From Caldiserica bacterium UBA4822 (GTDB taxonomy: Bacteria; Caldisericota; Caldisericia; Cryosericales; Cryosericaceae), in the NCBI GenBank assembly GCA_002402295.1, contig DHFO01000044.1, positions 38,748 to 67,919 of the forward strand: a stretch of 29,172 nucleotides of DNA. The letters are read 5' to 3'. A program made the translations under genes and the position numbers. Below are positions 7,142-15,688 of this stretch, in pieces; position 1 is the stretch's first letter, and the number at the start of each line of letters is the position of its first letter. The notes under the pieces are model-generated. The model was not told where the DNA came from, searched no databases, and was given only the letters and a program-made list of their open reading frames with translations.

Positions 7142-7712
7142 GTCATTGTGGTCGGTTCTGGCAGGCATTGTGGTTGTGGTTGCAAGTGCTGTAGGTGGTT
7201 CGTTTGCGTTCAAACTCTCTGGAACGCCCATGTCCTCGCTGGGTCCGCTCTTTGTCTTCATTGGCGCGGTCGTAGTCGTGGTGCTCGGAGGCATTGGGTC
7301 GGCCGTGGGAATAAGAATATCCGGGTCGCAGGCTGCTGGCGTACTGTCTGAAAAGCCGGAGCTGTTTGGGAAAATGTTCGTGATGATGGCACTTCCAGGC
7401 ACCCAGGGATTCTACAGCTTTGTCTGCGGCATCATGATGATTGTCCTGTCGGGGGTGCTAAACAAGGGGGCTGTCATTTCAAGTGCCAAGGGTCTGTCTC
7501 TCATGGCTGTGGGTGTCGGTGTCGGATTGGTTGAGGCAGTGTCAGCGGTGCTGCAGGGGCAGTCTGCCGCAGCTGCAGTAAACCTGACGGGTCGGCAACC
7601 AGCTACCTCCGGGCAGGCCCTTCTGGTGCCTGGTTTGGTCGAAACGTATGCGGTCGTCGCACTCGTTTCCGGGATACTGTTCATCCTCTGGATTTCTCAG
7701 GTGGCATTCTAG
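7131..7712 (+). CDS. V/A-type ATPase subunit K (c-subunit rotor), Na+-type site
   Basis: Proteolipid that forms the rotating membrane ring. The 193-residue protein is a fused two-hairpin c-subunit. Hairpin 1 carries ALPGTQGF and hairpin 2 carries LVETYA with the ion-carrying Glu171. Aligned by eye with the E. hirae NtpK site (Leu61, Thr64, Gln65, Gln110, Glu139), the matches are Leu88, Thr91, Gln92, Gln142 and Glu171, which predicts Na+ coupling. There is an extra hydrophobic segment at residues 6-28 before the first canonical helix. The start is firm because AGGAGG at 7119-7124 lies six bases before ATG 7131. The gene overlaps subunit I by 11 bases. Confidence 0.94.
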   Translation: MGLESLWSVLAGIVVVVASAVGGSFAFKLSGTPMSSLGPLFVFIGAVVVVVLGGIGSAVGIRISGSQAAGVLSEKPELFGKMFVMMALPGTQGFYSFVCGIMMIVLSGVLNKGAVISSAKGLSLMAVGVGVGLVEAVSAVLQGQSAAAAVNLTGRQPATSGQALLVPGLVETYAVVALVSGILFILWISQVAF

Positions 7713-7724
7713 GGCGTTTCAAAC

Positions 7725-8306
7725 ATGGGGACTGAGGAACTCAAAGCCACGGTTCTCGAAGAAGCGGCAGTCGAAGCCGCTGCCCTCGTAGACGCAGCAA
7801 CTGCAGCCGTGGCGGAGCGAATGGGCAAGGAACGTCAGCTGCTTGAGGAGCTCACTGCTTTGCGCATTGCCGAGCATCGCGCTGAAAAGAGCCGTGAGGT
7901 GGCAGCACGTACTGCGGCACTGCGGATCGAGCTGAGAAACGGGATCCTCGCGCGCAAACAGGAATGGCTAAGCTCCCTCTTTCAGGAGGTCCAGCAGAAG
8001 ATCCAGGGTGATCCTGAACAATACGCGTCGTTTCTGGAGCATGCCATCGAGCAGGTGCAGGGAGAACTTCCCGATTCACTCGACTGCCGGTCTCGGGACC
8101 GAGAGCTGGTATCCGACATTCTCGAGCGGCGTGGACTCGGCGACAGAATCCGTGTCAACGCAGTGCTTCCCGATACAACGCCCGGCCTTGTTGCTCACTA
8201 TAGTGAGGCGGAGTTGGACCTGACGCTGAATGAGGCCTGCGCGCGGCTTCGCGATACTTCTGCCCTCGATGTGGCGCACCTGTTATTTGGTGATGACGAA
8301 CAATGA
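7725..8306 (+). CDS. V/A-type ATPase subunit E
   Basis: Peripheral stalk subunit. The 193 residues comprise a long Ala/Glu-rich N-terminal helix (about residues 1-85) that would pair with the H/G-like subunit, followed by a mixed globular C-terminal domain that binds the top of the A3B3 head. The C-terminal pattern, with LDLTLNEACARLRD near the end, fits subunit E, and length is typical. It starts 12 bases after the K stop with only a weak ribosome binding site. Its stop overlaps the next start as ATGA. Assignment rests on helix architecture, length and the standard K-E-C-F gene order. Confidence 0.87.
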   Translation: MGTEELKATVLEEAAVEAAALVDAATAAVAERMGKERQLLEELTALRIAEHRAEKSREVAARTAALRIELRNGILARKQEWLSSLFQEVQQKIQGDPEQYASFLEHAIEQVQGELPDSLDCRSRDRELVSDILERRGLGDRIRVNAVLPDTTPGLVAHYSEAELDLTLNEACARLRDTSALDVAHLLFGDDEQ

Positions 8307-9334
8307 TGCTACCCGTCGTTCCAGTTCAGGCAGAACCACCTGCCTACGCGTATGCTTCGGGCTCGTTTTCGGTGCGCAGAGGACTGCTGCTGCCTGTCTA
8401 CGAGCTTCGACAGGCAGCGTCAGGAAGGACGGAGGCGCTCCTGGCACTTCTGAACAGAGGCGTCTACGCTCCTGTTGCGGTCGACCTTTCGCCTGCTGAG
8501 GCCTTGGCGCGTGTCGAGGCGACGTGGCAGGCGTTTGTGTCTCAGGCCTCGCGCGACCTCCCGGAGGGGTTCTTACCATATGTTCTGGCGGCGCTTGACG
8601 AGAAGGAATATGCCAAGGCGGGGCTGGCCAAGGCAGTACTTGGTGATGCCTTGAACGTGGCCGATGAGCGGAGCGATGAATATGCGACGTACTGTCTTCG
8701 CCTTCGGGGAAGCGCGTACTCAGGGCAGGTACTTGATGAAACTGTGTTCGGCCCTGCGCTTGCCGATGGCCTCAAGGCTGCAGAACAGGGAGCCTCCTGC
8801 TCTGACGCACAGACCGTGTTTGAGTTCTCGTTTGAGAGCACCCTCGAGGGGCTTGCACGAGAATATGCGCACCCGTCGGTGCTCGTCTATATCGGAGGCC
8901 TTCGCGACCTCATGATTGCAGGGCACGCGCTTAAAGCCAAACTGCGCAGCAGCTCCGGTGTCGGAGTGCCGATCGACCGCTTACTACCGTTTCTGGAGCC
9001 TCAGGTGCGTGAGGCCTTGGGTGCGCTTATCACACGTGTGCAAGGTATTTCGTGGGACAACCTGCAGCCTTCCGACCTTGTTCCCGGGGCGTCGATGGTG
9101 GTGCTCCCTGTCGATCGACGGTATTCACCGGAGGAGCGCATCGCCCTGCTGGAAGACGCTCTGGATTCATGGCTTGTGGAGCGGACACAGGCAACAGCAA
9201 GCGAGCCGTATGGGGTCGCCGTCGTGTTTTCGTACCTGATGGATTTTCGGCGTGAGGTGCGGTTGCTGCGCAGGCTGCTCAAGGCTGCTGCCTCGCGAGA
9301 CAGACGTGCAGCCAGCGCTGGAGGCGCCCGATGA
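8303..9334 (+). CDS. V/A-type ATPase subunit C (d-like central socket)
   Basis: Funnel-shaped subunit that couples the central shaft (D and F) to the K ring. The 343 residues show the family's opening pattern YAYASGSFSVRRGLLL, an overall helical composition in three repeats, and a C-terminal PYGVAVVFSYLMDFRREVR block where the Glu/Arg-rich helix of the family is expected. Length is near the usual 330-350. Two consecutive ATG codons open the gene. The first overlaps the subunit E stop as ATGA, and its own stop overlaps subunit F the same way. Confidence 0.88.
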   Translation: MMLPVVPVQAEPPAYAYASGSFSVRRGLLLPVYELRQAASGRTEALLALLNRGVYAPVAVDLSPAEALARVEATWQAFVSQASRDLPEGFLPYVLAALDEKEYAKAGLAKAVLGDALNVADERSDEYATYCLRLRGSAYSGQVLDETVFGPALADGLKAAEQGASCSDAQTVFEFSFESTLEGLAREYAHPSVLVYIGGLRDLMIAGHALKAKLRSSSGVGVPIDRLLPFLEPQVREALGALITRVQGISWDNLQPSDLVPGASMVVLPVDRRYSPEERIALLEDALDSWLVERTQATASEPYGVAVVFSYLMDFRREVRLLRRLLKAAASRDRRAASAGGAR

Positions 9335-9675
9335 GCAAGGCTGGCGTGGTGACCACGCGCGAGGCGGTTGGGGCATTCGAAGCCCTAGGCTTCGTTGGGC
9401 GTGTCGTGGACAGCGACGTCCAGGCTGCCGAGGCAGTTCTGTCACTGGCGAGGACAGGTGAGTTTGGCCTGATTCTGCTCACTTCTGACGTGGCAGGTGG
9501 CTGGATAGAGTCTGAAGTCGCACGCAGCATGGTGGTGCCGGTGGTGCTTGTAGTGCCGGTGATGTCCTCGGACTCGAGTGTTGCGTCGGCTGCGGTGCGA
9601 CGACTGATTGAGAACGCGGTAGGAATCGACCTGGTTGGAAAAACGACGGAGGAAGCGAGTCATGACAGACGGTGA
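9331..9675 (+). CDS. V/A-type ATPase subunit F
   Basis: Small central-stalk subunit that binds D and may regulate rotation. The 114 residues form a CheY-like alpha/beta fold pattern: a short strand at the N-terminus, a middle strand FGLILLTSDVA, then the VVPVVLVVPV strand and a final helix. This is the normal pattern for subunit F. The N-terminus has diverged from the common GD-D-xxGFRLAG motif, although ALGF is recognisable. The start overlaps subunit C by four bases and the 3' end overlaps subunit A by 14 bases. Confidence 0.85.
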   Translation: MSKAGVVTTREAVGAFEALGFVGRVVDSDVQAAEAVLSLARTGEFGLILLTSDVAGGWIESEVARSMVVPVVLVVPVMSSDSSVASAAVRRLIENAVGIDLVGKTTEEASHDRR

Positions 9676-11449
9676 GATTGTAAAAGTTGCTGGGCCTCTG
9701 GTAGTTGCCAAGGGACTGTCAGATCCCCGGATGTACGAGCTGGTCCGGGTGGGCAATGCTCAGTTGTTTGGAGAGATTATTGAGCTGCGGCGTGACCTCG
9801 CCAGCATCCAGGTCTACGAGGAAACCAGCGGCGTTGGACCAGGAGAACCTGTTGTGCAGACGGGCAGTGAACTTACTGTGGAACTGGGTCCTGGACTCAT
9901 AACGTCCATCTATGATGGCATTCAGAGGCCGCTGGATGCTATCCGGGCTCAATATGGGGACTTCGTTCCACGCGGCGTGTCGCTGCCTGCGCTCCCTCGT
10001 GACCGCGTCTGGCGCTTTGTACCGGCCGCTAGAGCCGGCGACACCGTGGTACCGGGAGATTTTCTGGGCTCAGTCCAGGAGACACGGGCAGTAGTCCATC
10101 ACATCATGGTTCCCACCGGCACCACTGGGACGGTTGTTTCGATTGAGGAGAGGGACTGCACTGTTGATGAACCGGTGGCCGTGATCCGTAGAGAGTCCGG
10201 CGAGGAAGCGTCTCTATCCATGCTGCAGCGATGGCCCGTACGTACTGCGAGACCGTATGCCAGGCGTATGGCACCCAACGAGCCGCTGGTAACAGGCCAA
10301 AGGGTCATTGATGCGCTGTTCCCGGTGGCAAGGGGTGGTACTGCCTGTGTTCCTGGCCCCTTCGGCAGCGGAAAAACAGTGATTCAACATCAGCTGGCCA
10401 AATGGGCCGACGCCGACATCATTGTCTACGTGGGGTGTGGTGAACGTGGAAATGAGATGACTGACGTTCTTCAGGAGTTCCCTCAGCTGACTGACCCGAA
10501 GACGGGCGAGGTTCTGATGAACCGGACCGTTCTTATCGCGAATACTTCGAACATGCCGGTTGCTGCCCGCGAGGCATCGGTCTTCACGGGTATTACTATT
10601 GCCGAGTACTTCAGGGATATGGGGTACAGCGTAGCTCTTATGGCTGATTCGACATCGAGGTGGGCAGAGGCGATGCGGGAGATTTCCGGACGTCTCGAGG
10701 AGATGCCGGGAGAGGAGGGCTTTCCTGCCTACCTGGCGTCCCGCATTGCATCGTTCTATGAGCGTGCTGGGCGTGTGTCAACCATTGCATCGTCACCCCG
10801 GGAAGGCAGTCTGAGTGTTATCGGAGCCGTGTCGCCGCCAGGCGGGGACCTCTCTGAGCCCGTCGTTCAGGCGACGCTCCGTGCCGTTAAAGTCTTCTGG
10901 GCACTTGACTCAAGGCTCGCGGACGCACGTCACTTTCCGGCCATAGACTGGCTTCAGTCCTATTCTCTGTACAGCGACTCACTTGAGCACTTCTATGACG
11001 CACAACTTGGAACGGCGTGGGCCGAGGACATCCGCGAAGTTCGCGCGTTGCTCCAGAAGGAAGCAGAGCTGCAGGAGTTGGTACGTCTAGTGGGAGTAGA
11101 TGCCCTCTCAGTGGCTGACCGCCTCGTGCTTGAGTCGGCGAAGTCTGTCCGCGAGGACTTTCTTCAGCAGTCCGCCTTTACGGAGGGGGACAGCTATACG
11201 TCGCTGACCAAACAACTCAGGATGCTGAACGCGGTCCTGCTCTGGAGTCACGAGGCCAATACGGCCGCATCCAACGGCATACAGCTGGCAGCAATTCTTT
11301 CGATGCCGGTCAGGGTCGATATCGCGAGAGCGAAGTTCGTGGAGGAAACAAACCTTGCGGCGTTCGACGTGCTCGAGGACTCCATACGTGAGGCATTTGC
11401 ATCTCTGTCCGCAGCACAGACGACAGTGCCGGAGGAATACCATGAATAA
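9662..11449 (+). CDS. atpA: V/A-type ATPase catalytic subunit A
   Basis: ATP-hydrolysing or ATP-forming head subunit, three copies alternating with B. The 595-residue protein contains the P-loop GPFGSGKT at residues 232-239, the catalytic GERGNEM segment with Glu261, and the SRWAEAMREISGRLEEMPG block. Before the P-loop it has the A-type insert (non-homologous region) that separates V/A-type A from F-type beta. The frame is open from 9635, but ATG 9662 is preferred because GGAGG at 9648-9652 precedes it and the protein then begins at the usual MTDGEIVKVAGPLV. All core catalytic motifs look intact. Confidence 0.96.
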   Translation: MTDGEIVKVAGPLVVAKGLSDPRMYELVRVGNAQLFGEIIELRRDLASIQVYEETSGVGPGEPVVQTGSELTVELGPGLITSIYDGIQRPLDAIRAQYGDFVPRGVSLPALPRDRVWRFVPAARAGDTVVPGDFLGSVQETRAVVHHIMVPTGTTGTVVSIEERDCTVDEPVAVIRRESGEEASLSMLQRWPVRTARPYARRMAPNEPLVTGQRVIDALFPVARGGTACVPGPFGSGKTVIQHQLAKWADADIIVYVGCGERGNEMTDVLQEFPQLTDPKTGEVLMNRTVLIANTSNMPVAAREASVFTGITIAEYFRDMGYSVALMADSTSRWAEAMREISGRLEEMPGEEGFPAYLASRIASFYERAGRVSTIASSPREGSLSVIGAVSPPGGDLSEPVVQATLRAVKVFWALDSRLADARHFPAIDWLQSYSLYSDSLEHFYDAQLGTAWAEDIREVRALLQKEAELQELVRLVGVDALSVADRLVLESAKSVREDFLQQSAFTEGDSYTSLTKQLRMLNAVLLWSHEANTAASNGIQLAAILSMPVRVDIARAKFVEETNLAAFDVLEDSIREAFASLSAAQTTVPEEYHE

Positions 11450-12818
11450 GGATTATCGGACTGTCCGCGAGATCGTCGGGCCACTCGTATTCCTCGACGA
11501 AGCTGAGGGGGTCAAGTACGGCGAACTTGTTGAACTTCGTACCGTGGCCGGCCTACGGCATGGCCAGGTGCTTGAGGTATCAGGGAGTAGCGTACTCGTG
11601 CAGCTGTTCGAAGGCTCATCGGGCATGGATAGGGGTCGGAGTGTCACCCGTTTCCTCGGGCACGGCCTGGAATTTGGTGTTTCGAGAGATATTGTTGGAC
11701 GTGTGTTCAATGGTCTAGGGACGCCTACGGATGGCATCCCGCCGGTTCTTCCGGACAAGGTTGTGGACATCAATGGAAACCCCATGAATCCGTATTCGCG
11801 CGACTATCCCGATGAGTTCATTCAGACCGGCGTTTCTGCCATCGATGGCCTCAATACCCTTGTGCGCGGGCAGAAGCTGCCTATCTTCTCGGGGAGCGGC
11901 TTGCCTCACGCTGAACTGGCCGCCCAGATTGCGAGGCAGGCGCGCGTGCTGGCAAGCAGCGAGGAGTTCGCAGTTGTGTTCGCAGCCATGGGTATCACCT
12001 TTGAAGAAGCGGACTACTTCATCTCTGACTTCCGAAGAAGCGGTGCTATCAACCAGTCCGTCCTCTTCATGAACCTCGCCAACGACCCCGTTATCGAGCG
12101 CATCGCTACGCCACGTTTCGCCCTGACTGCCGCTGAGTACCTCGCCTTTGACCTGGGCATGCACGTGCTGGTCATCCTCACGGACATGACGAACTACTGT
12201 GATGCCCTCCGTGAGGTGTCGGCCGCGCGCAAAGAGGTGCCCGGAAGGCGCGGATACCCGGGGTATCTCTACACGGACCTTGCGACTATCTACGAGCGTG
12301 CGGGCAGAATCAAGGGCAAACAGGGCTCCATTACGCAGATTCCCATCCTCACTATGCCGGAGGATGACAAGACCCATCCAATTCCTGACCTTACCGGATA
12401 TATCACGGAAGGCCAGATCATGCTCAGTCGTTCCCTGCAACAGGCAGGTATTTATCCCCCCATCGACGTTCTGCCATCTTTGTCACGTCTGAAAGACAAG
12501 GGTATTGGTGCGGGCAAGACCCGTGAAGATCACGCAGGCCTCCTGAATGAGTTATTTGCAGCCTATGCCCGCGGGCGGGATGCCAAGGAGCTGGCCGTCG
12601 TGCTGGGGGAGTCGGCGCTGACGGAGACAGACCGCGTCTTCGTGAAGTTCGCAGAGGAGTTCGAACGCAGATTCGTGAATCAGGGTCATGACGAAGACCG
12701 CTCCATCGAGGAGACGCTCACCATTGGTTGGAGTCTCCTCTCCATGCTGCCGCGCGCCGAACTCAAGCGCGTCGCGCCTGCAATGGTGGCAAAATACATG
12801 CCGGCGGAGCAGCGGTAG
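11442..12818 (+). CDS. atpB: V/A-type ATPase non-catalytic subunit B
   Basis: Regulatory head subunit alternating with A. The 458 residues carry the family pattern SGSGLPHAELAAQIARQ in place of a P-loop, plus PGRRGYPGYLYTDLATIYERAGR and GSITQIPILTMPEDD. These mark V/A-type B rather than F-type alpha. Length is typical. A longer open frame begins at 11355, but ATG 11442 is supported by GGAGG at 11431-11435 six bases upstream and by the usual N-terminus (TVREIVGPLVFLDEAEGVKYGE region). It overlaps the end of the A gene by eight bases. Confidence 0.96.
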   Translation: MNKDYRTVREIVGPLVFLDEAEGVKYGELVELRTVAGLRHGQVLEVSGSSVLVQLFEGSSGMDRGRSVTRFLGHGLEFGVSRDIVGRVFNGLGTPTDGIPPVLPDKVVDINGNPMNPYSRDYPDEFIQTGVSAIDGLNTLVRGQKLPIFSGSGLPHAELAAQIARQARVLASSEEFAVVFAAMGITFEEADYFISDFRRSGAINQSVLFMNLANDPVIERIATPRFALTAAEYLAFDLGMHVLVILTDMTNYCDALREVSAARKEVPGRRGYPGYLYTDLATIYERAGRIKGKQGSITQIPILTMPEDDKTHPIPDLTGYITEGQIMLSRSLQQAGIYPPIDVLPSLSRLKDKGIGAGKTREDHAGLLNELFAAYARGRDAKELAVVLGESALTETDRVFVKFAEEFERRFVNQGHDEDRSIEETLTIGWSLLSMLPRAELKRVAPAMVAKYMPAEQR

Positions 12819-12824
12819 GCGGGC

Positions 12825-13445
12825 ATGATTCTCAAAGTCAATCCGACGCGGATGGAGTTGCTTCGGCTCCAGAAGCGCTATATGGTCGCGCGCAGAGGCC
12901 ACAAGCTGCTGAAGGACAAGCTGGAGGGCCTGATGAAGACCTTCATCCGGTTGGCTCAGGAGTATGGAACCTATCGTGCGAGAGTCGACCGGGACCTGCC
13001 TGATGCACTGGCTGCCTTCAAAGGCGAAACAGCGTCCTATCCCTCGGCCGTCGTGGAACTCCTCGCGCACACTGTGTCGACGCGCCTCGAGATTGACGCA
13101 GGAACCAGGAGTATCATGAACGTACCGCTTCCGACGCTCGCACACACATTGTCTGACTTTGAATCTCCTGCGTTTGCCGGCCTCGAGGGGGCCGGTGTCG
13201 AGGCGTCCCTTCTTAGGCTGTACAGGTTGATGCCGTCTATCGTGCGGCTTGCCGAGATCGAGGCAAGTATTCGGCGGATGGCTGAGGAGATAGTGCGTAC
13301 GCGCAGACGAGTGAATGCACTGGAGTACGTCATGATTCCCAACCTCGAAGAGACTATTCGCTTTATCAGTTCGAAGCTGGACGAGAATGAGCGAGCCAAT
13401 ACAAACCGATTGCTGAAGGTCAAGGAGATCATTCAGGCGCGTTGA
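12825..13445 (+). CDS. atpD: V/A-type ATPase subunit D (central shaft)
   Basis: Rotating central axle, analogous to F-type gamma. The 206 residues begin with the family signature VNPTRMELLRLQKR and continue as a long helix (GHKLLKDKLEGLM). The C-terminal half returns as a second long helix containing RRRVNALEYVMIPNLEETI, which matches the family's NALE-xxxIP motif. Length is normal. It starts six bases after the B stop and is the last ATPase subunit. Its TGA overlaps the TTG start proposed for the next gene, so the operon continues past the ATPase. Confidence 0.94.
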   Translation: MILKVNPTRMELLRLQKRYMVARRGHKLLKDKLEGLMKTFIRLAQEYGTYRARVDRDLPDALAAFKGETASYPSAVVELLAHTVSTRLEIDAGTRSIMNVPLPTLAHTLSDFESPAFAGLEGAGVEASLLRLYRLMPSIVRLAEIEASIRRMAEEIVRTRRRVNALEYVMIPNLEETIRFISSKLDENERANTNRLLKVKEIIQAR

Positions 13446-14002
13446 GGACACATGGCGGTGTAGCAGAGGTAGTGCTCGAGCGCCAGCACGCCTATCGAGG
13501 GATATCTATTGAGGTGCTGGACAAGACTGTCAGGCTGCCGGACAACCGCGTAGCTCATCGGGACGTGGTAACCTATCCCGGCGGGGCCGTCTGCGTCGTG
13601 GCTGTGACGGATGATGAGCGTGTCGTACTCGTGCGGCAGTTCAGGCCTGCTCCTGAAATGACCATGCTTGAGATCCCTGCGGGGCGGCGCAGTGTGCATG
13701 AGCACCTGCTTACTGCGGCTCGCCGTGAACTGTCCGAAGAAACAGGATACGTAGCAGGCCGGTGGAGCAAGTGCGTCACGTTCTGGCCGAGTCCGGGATT
13801 CGTGGATGAACGCCTTACCCTGTTTCTGGCACGTGATCTTAGCTTAGGACGTACCGACATGGACGCCGACGAGTTCATTGCAACAAGGCTGGTCCCGGTT
13901 ACTGAAGCCCTGAGGTTGTGTCAGAATGGCACCATCGTTGACGCAAAGACACTCGTGGGAGTGCTCTGGTATGCACAGTTTGAATGCGGGAACGGTCACT
14001 AG
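13442..14002 (+). CDS. Nudix hydrolase, ADP-ribose pyrophosphatase-like
   Basis: Predicted Mg2+-dependent pyrophosphohydrolase acting on ADP-ribose or a similar nucleoside diphosphate. The Nudix box is complete between residues 81 and 103: Gly81, Glu87, Arg95-Glu96, Glu99-Glu100, Gly102. The upstream VLVRQFRPAPEMTMLEIPAG block and the WPSPGFVDERLTLFLA block are typical of the NudF/ADP-ribose group. The start is uncertain. TTG 13442 overlaps the subunit D stop as TTGA, while GTG 13472 is an alternative giving a protein ten residues shorter. It appears to ride on the ATPase operon without an obvious link to it. Substrate is inferred, not shown. Confidence 0.87.
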   Translation: MRTHGGVAEVVLERQHAYRGISIEVLDKTVRLPDNRVAHRDVVTYPGGAVCVVAVTDDERVVLVRQFRPAPEMTMLEIPAGRRSVHEHLLTAARRELSEETGYVAGRWSKCVTFWPSPGFVDERLTLFLARDLSLGRTDMDADEFIATRLVPVTEALRLCQNGTIVDAKTLVGVLWYAQFECGNGH

Positions 14003-14004
14003 AT

Positions 14005-14865
14005 ATGGCGTTCTGGTATGCGCTGGCGTTCCGCGCTGCTGCAGTGCTGCCACCGTGGTTGCGTCGCCTTGTAGCTAGGGTCATCGCGTGGGGGTACTTC
14101 GTAATCAATCGAACGCAACGGCGCGGAGTCTTTGCGAATCTTCGAGTCATGCAGCCGAACCTTCCCTGGACACGACGTCTCTCCCTGGCAGTCCGCACAT
14201 TCCAACAGGCAGCATTGAACCTCGTGGATTTCTTCTCTCTGCCCTCTACTGCAGACGACGACATCAGAAAGCTCGCGATTAATTTCGATGAGCTGCCTCG
14301 TCAGTTGCACGACATTGCTGGCGGTCGGCCCTTCTGCCTTGTAACCGGCCACTACGGTCACTGGGAGCTTGCAGGAGCAATGCTGGGCCTTGCAGGGTAC
14401 AGGGTACATGCCATTGCGCTGCCCCAGACCAGTGAAGCTCTCCAATTACTGTACGAAACGCTTCGGACGCGGTTCGGCGTCTTAGCCCATGACATCCGTT
14501 CGGGGCTTCGCGATATCCTGCGCAACCTTCCCGAGGGCGACGTGCCTGCAATTGTTTCGGACCGGGACTACACGGGCAGTGGTGAGCAGGTTGTCTTTTT
14601 TGGCAGGCCGGTCTCCTTTCCCCGCGGGGCAGCCATGATCTGTTTCCGCAAAGGCCTGGTAGGCATCCCGGCGTTTCTCGTGCGTCAGCAGGACGGGCGC
14701 TTCCGCCTTGAGCTCGGGAGTGCCATTAGACCCGAGACCGACAACGAACATCTGTGGATACGGCAGTTCGTTGTCGAGTTTGCGAGGCAGTACGAAGCGG
14801 TCGCCCGCAAGGATTCCACACAGTTCCTGAATTTCTACGCCTACTGGGAGGACGCACGCGCATGA
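14005..14865 (+). CDS. LpxL/HtrB-like lysophospholipid acyltransferase superfamily protein
   Basis: Predicted membrane-bound acyltransferase of the lipid A biosynthesis acyltransferase family, which also includes PatA-type phosphatidylinositol mannoside acyltransferases. The 286-residue protein has an N-terminal hydrophobic stretch, the catalytic HX4E as His116 and Glu121 in TGHYGHWELAG, and the SDRDYTG then FFGRPVSFPRGAA blocks that follow the motif in this family. No other lipid A gene is visible in the window, so the acceptor is unknown; the adjacent DPM-like glycosyltransferase makes a glycolipid acceptor plausible. The start is ATG 14005, two bases after the Nudix stop. ATG 13984 is an in-frame alternative, and neither has a strong ribosome binding site. 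Confidence 0.82.
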   Translation: MAFWYALAFRAAAVLPPWLRRLVARVIAWGYFVINRTQRRGVFANLRVMQPNLPWTRRLSLAVRTFQQAALNLVDFFSLPSTADDDIRKLAINFDELPRQLHDIAGGRPFCLVTGHYGHWELAGAMLGLAGYRVHAIALPQTSEALQLLYETLRTRFGVLAHDIRSGLRDILRNLPEGDVPAIVSDRDYTGSGEQVVFFGRPVSFPRGAAMICFRKGLVGIPAFLVRQQDGRFRLELGSAIRPETDNEHLWIRQFVVEFARQYEAVARKDSTQFLNFYAYWEDARA

Positions 14866-15530
14866 AAGTTGCTGCCCTGATTCCTGCCTTCAATGAGGAG
14901 CGCAACATAGCCGCCGTCGTGCAGGGTGCACATCCATTTGTCTCACTCGTGCTGGTGGTCGACGATGGGTCTGCTGATTCTACCGGCGCTGCTGCACAGC
15001 GAGCAGGGGCGACCGTTCTCAGGCATGCGTCGAACGCCGGAAAGGGGGCCGCCCTCAAGACTGGGTTCCAGTATCTTCAGGAACAAGGGTTTGATGGTGC
15101 GGTGACCATTGATGCCGATGGTCAGCACGATCCCTCCGAGATTCCTTCGTTCATCAGGGCAGCAGAGCAGGGATACGACATGGTCGTGGGCAACCGGATG
15201 TCCGATGTTTCCACCATGCCGCCTGTACGCAGGTTTGCGAACCACATTTCTTCGCTCCTCATCAGCTTGTTCCTGGGCCAGAACATTCGGGACAGCCAGA
15301 ACGGTTTCCGCTACTACCGTCTGAGTTCAGTGTTAAGCCTTCCGCTGAGGGCAAGCAAGTACGACATGGAAACTGAGGTGATTTTCAAGATGGGCCGCGC
15401 CGGATACCGTATCGGTTGGGTTCCTACGCGGACCATTTACAGGACTGAAGCCAAGAGCAAGTTCAACTCTGTGACTGATACGCTTCGATTTGTCGGGGTT
15501 CTTGTGCGGTATGGGATTCTGCGCCGCTGA
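14862..15530 (+). CDS. family 2 glycosyltransferase, polyprenyl-phosphate mannose/glucose synthase-like
   Basis: Predicted GT-A enzyme that moves a sugar from a nucleotide donor, probably to polyprenyl phosphate. The 222 residues contain IPAFNEERNI at the N-terminus, VVDDGSADST with the DDG at residues 34-36, the metal-binding DADGQHDP at residues 84-91, and RDSQNGFRYYR, all characteristic of the DPM1/DPG-synthase group. No C-terminal membrane domain is present, as in the short soluble members. ATG 14862 overlaps the upstream stop (ATGA) and has GGAGG at 14847-14851. Co-expression with the acyltransferase suggests a shared glycolipid or cell-surface pathway, which is inference. Confidence 0.87.
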   Translation: MKVAALIPAFNEERNIAAVVQGAHPFVSLVLVVDDGSADSTGAAAQRAGATVLRHASNAGKGAALKTGFQYLQEQGFDGAVTIDADGQHDPSEIPSFIRAAEQGYDMVVGNRMSDVSTMPPVRRFANHISSLLISLFLGQNIRDSQNGFRYYRLSSVLSLPLRASKYDMETEVIFKMGRAGYRIGWVPTRTIYRTEAKSKFNSVTDTLRFVGVLVRYGILRR

Positions 15531-15537
15531 GCGGTGC
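15521..15537 (+). other. GC-rich hairpin across the glycosyltransferase stop codon
   Basis: GCGCCGC at 15521-15527 pairs with GCGGTGC at 15531-15537 (one G-T pair), leaving the TGA stop as a three-base loop. No T-tract follows, so it is not a classical terminator. It could protect the 3' end of the upstream transcript or contribute to factor-dependent termination before rpoB. Confidence 0.3.
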
Positions 15538-15688
15538 CTCGGATGGCGGGCAATGCCAGACCCCGTGACAACCGGCAGTTGGTGTACGCTGCTCGGTGGG
15601 CATGTCAAACACGGCGAATTGTGAACGGCGGAACTCATGGAGTGCACCGACTGATCTGCGTGAGCGATGAAACGTGGATACAGCCCAA

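Noticed and set aside
9662..12818. F-type ATP synthase alpha and beta as the identity of A and B
   Set aside because: The A gene has the long V/A insert and GPFGSGKT, B lacks a P-loop, and neighbouring I, K, E, C, F and D genes are all of V/A type.
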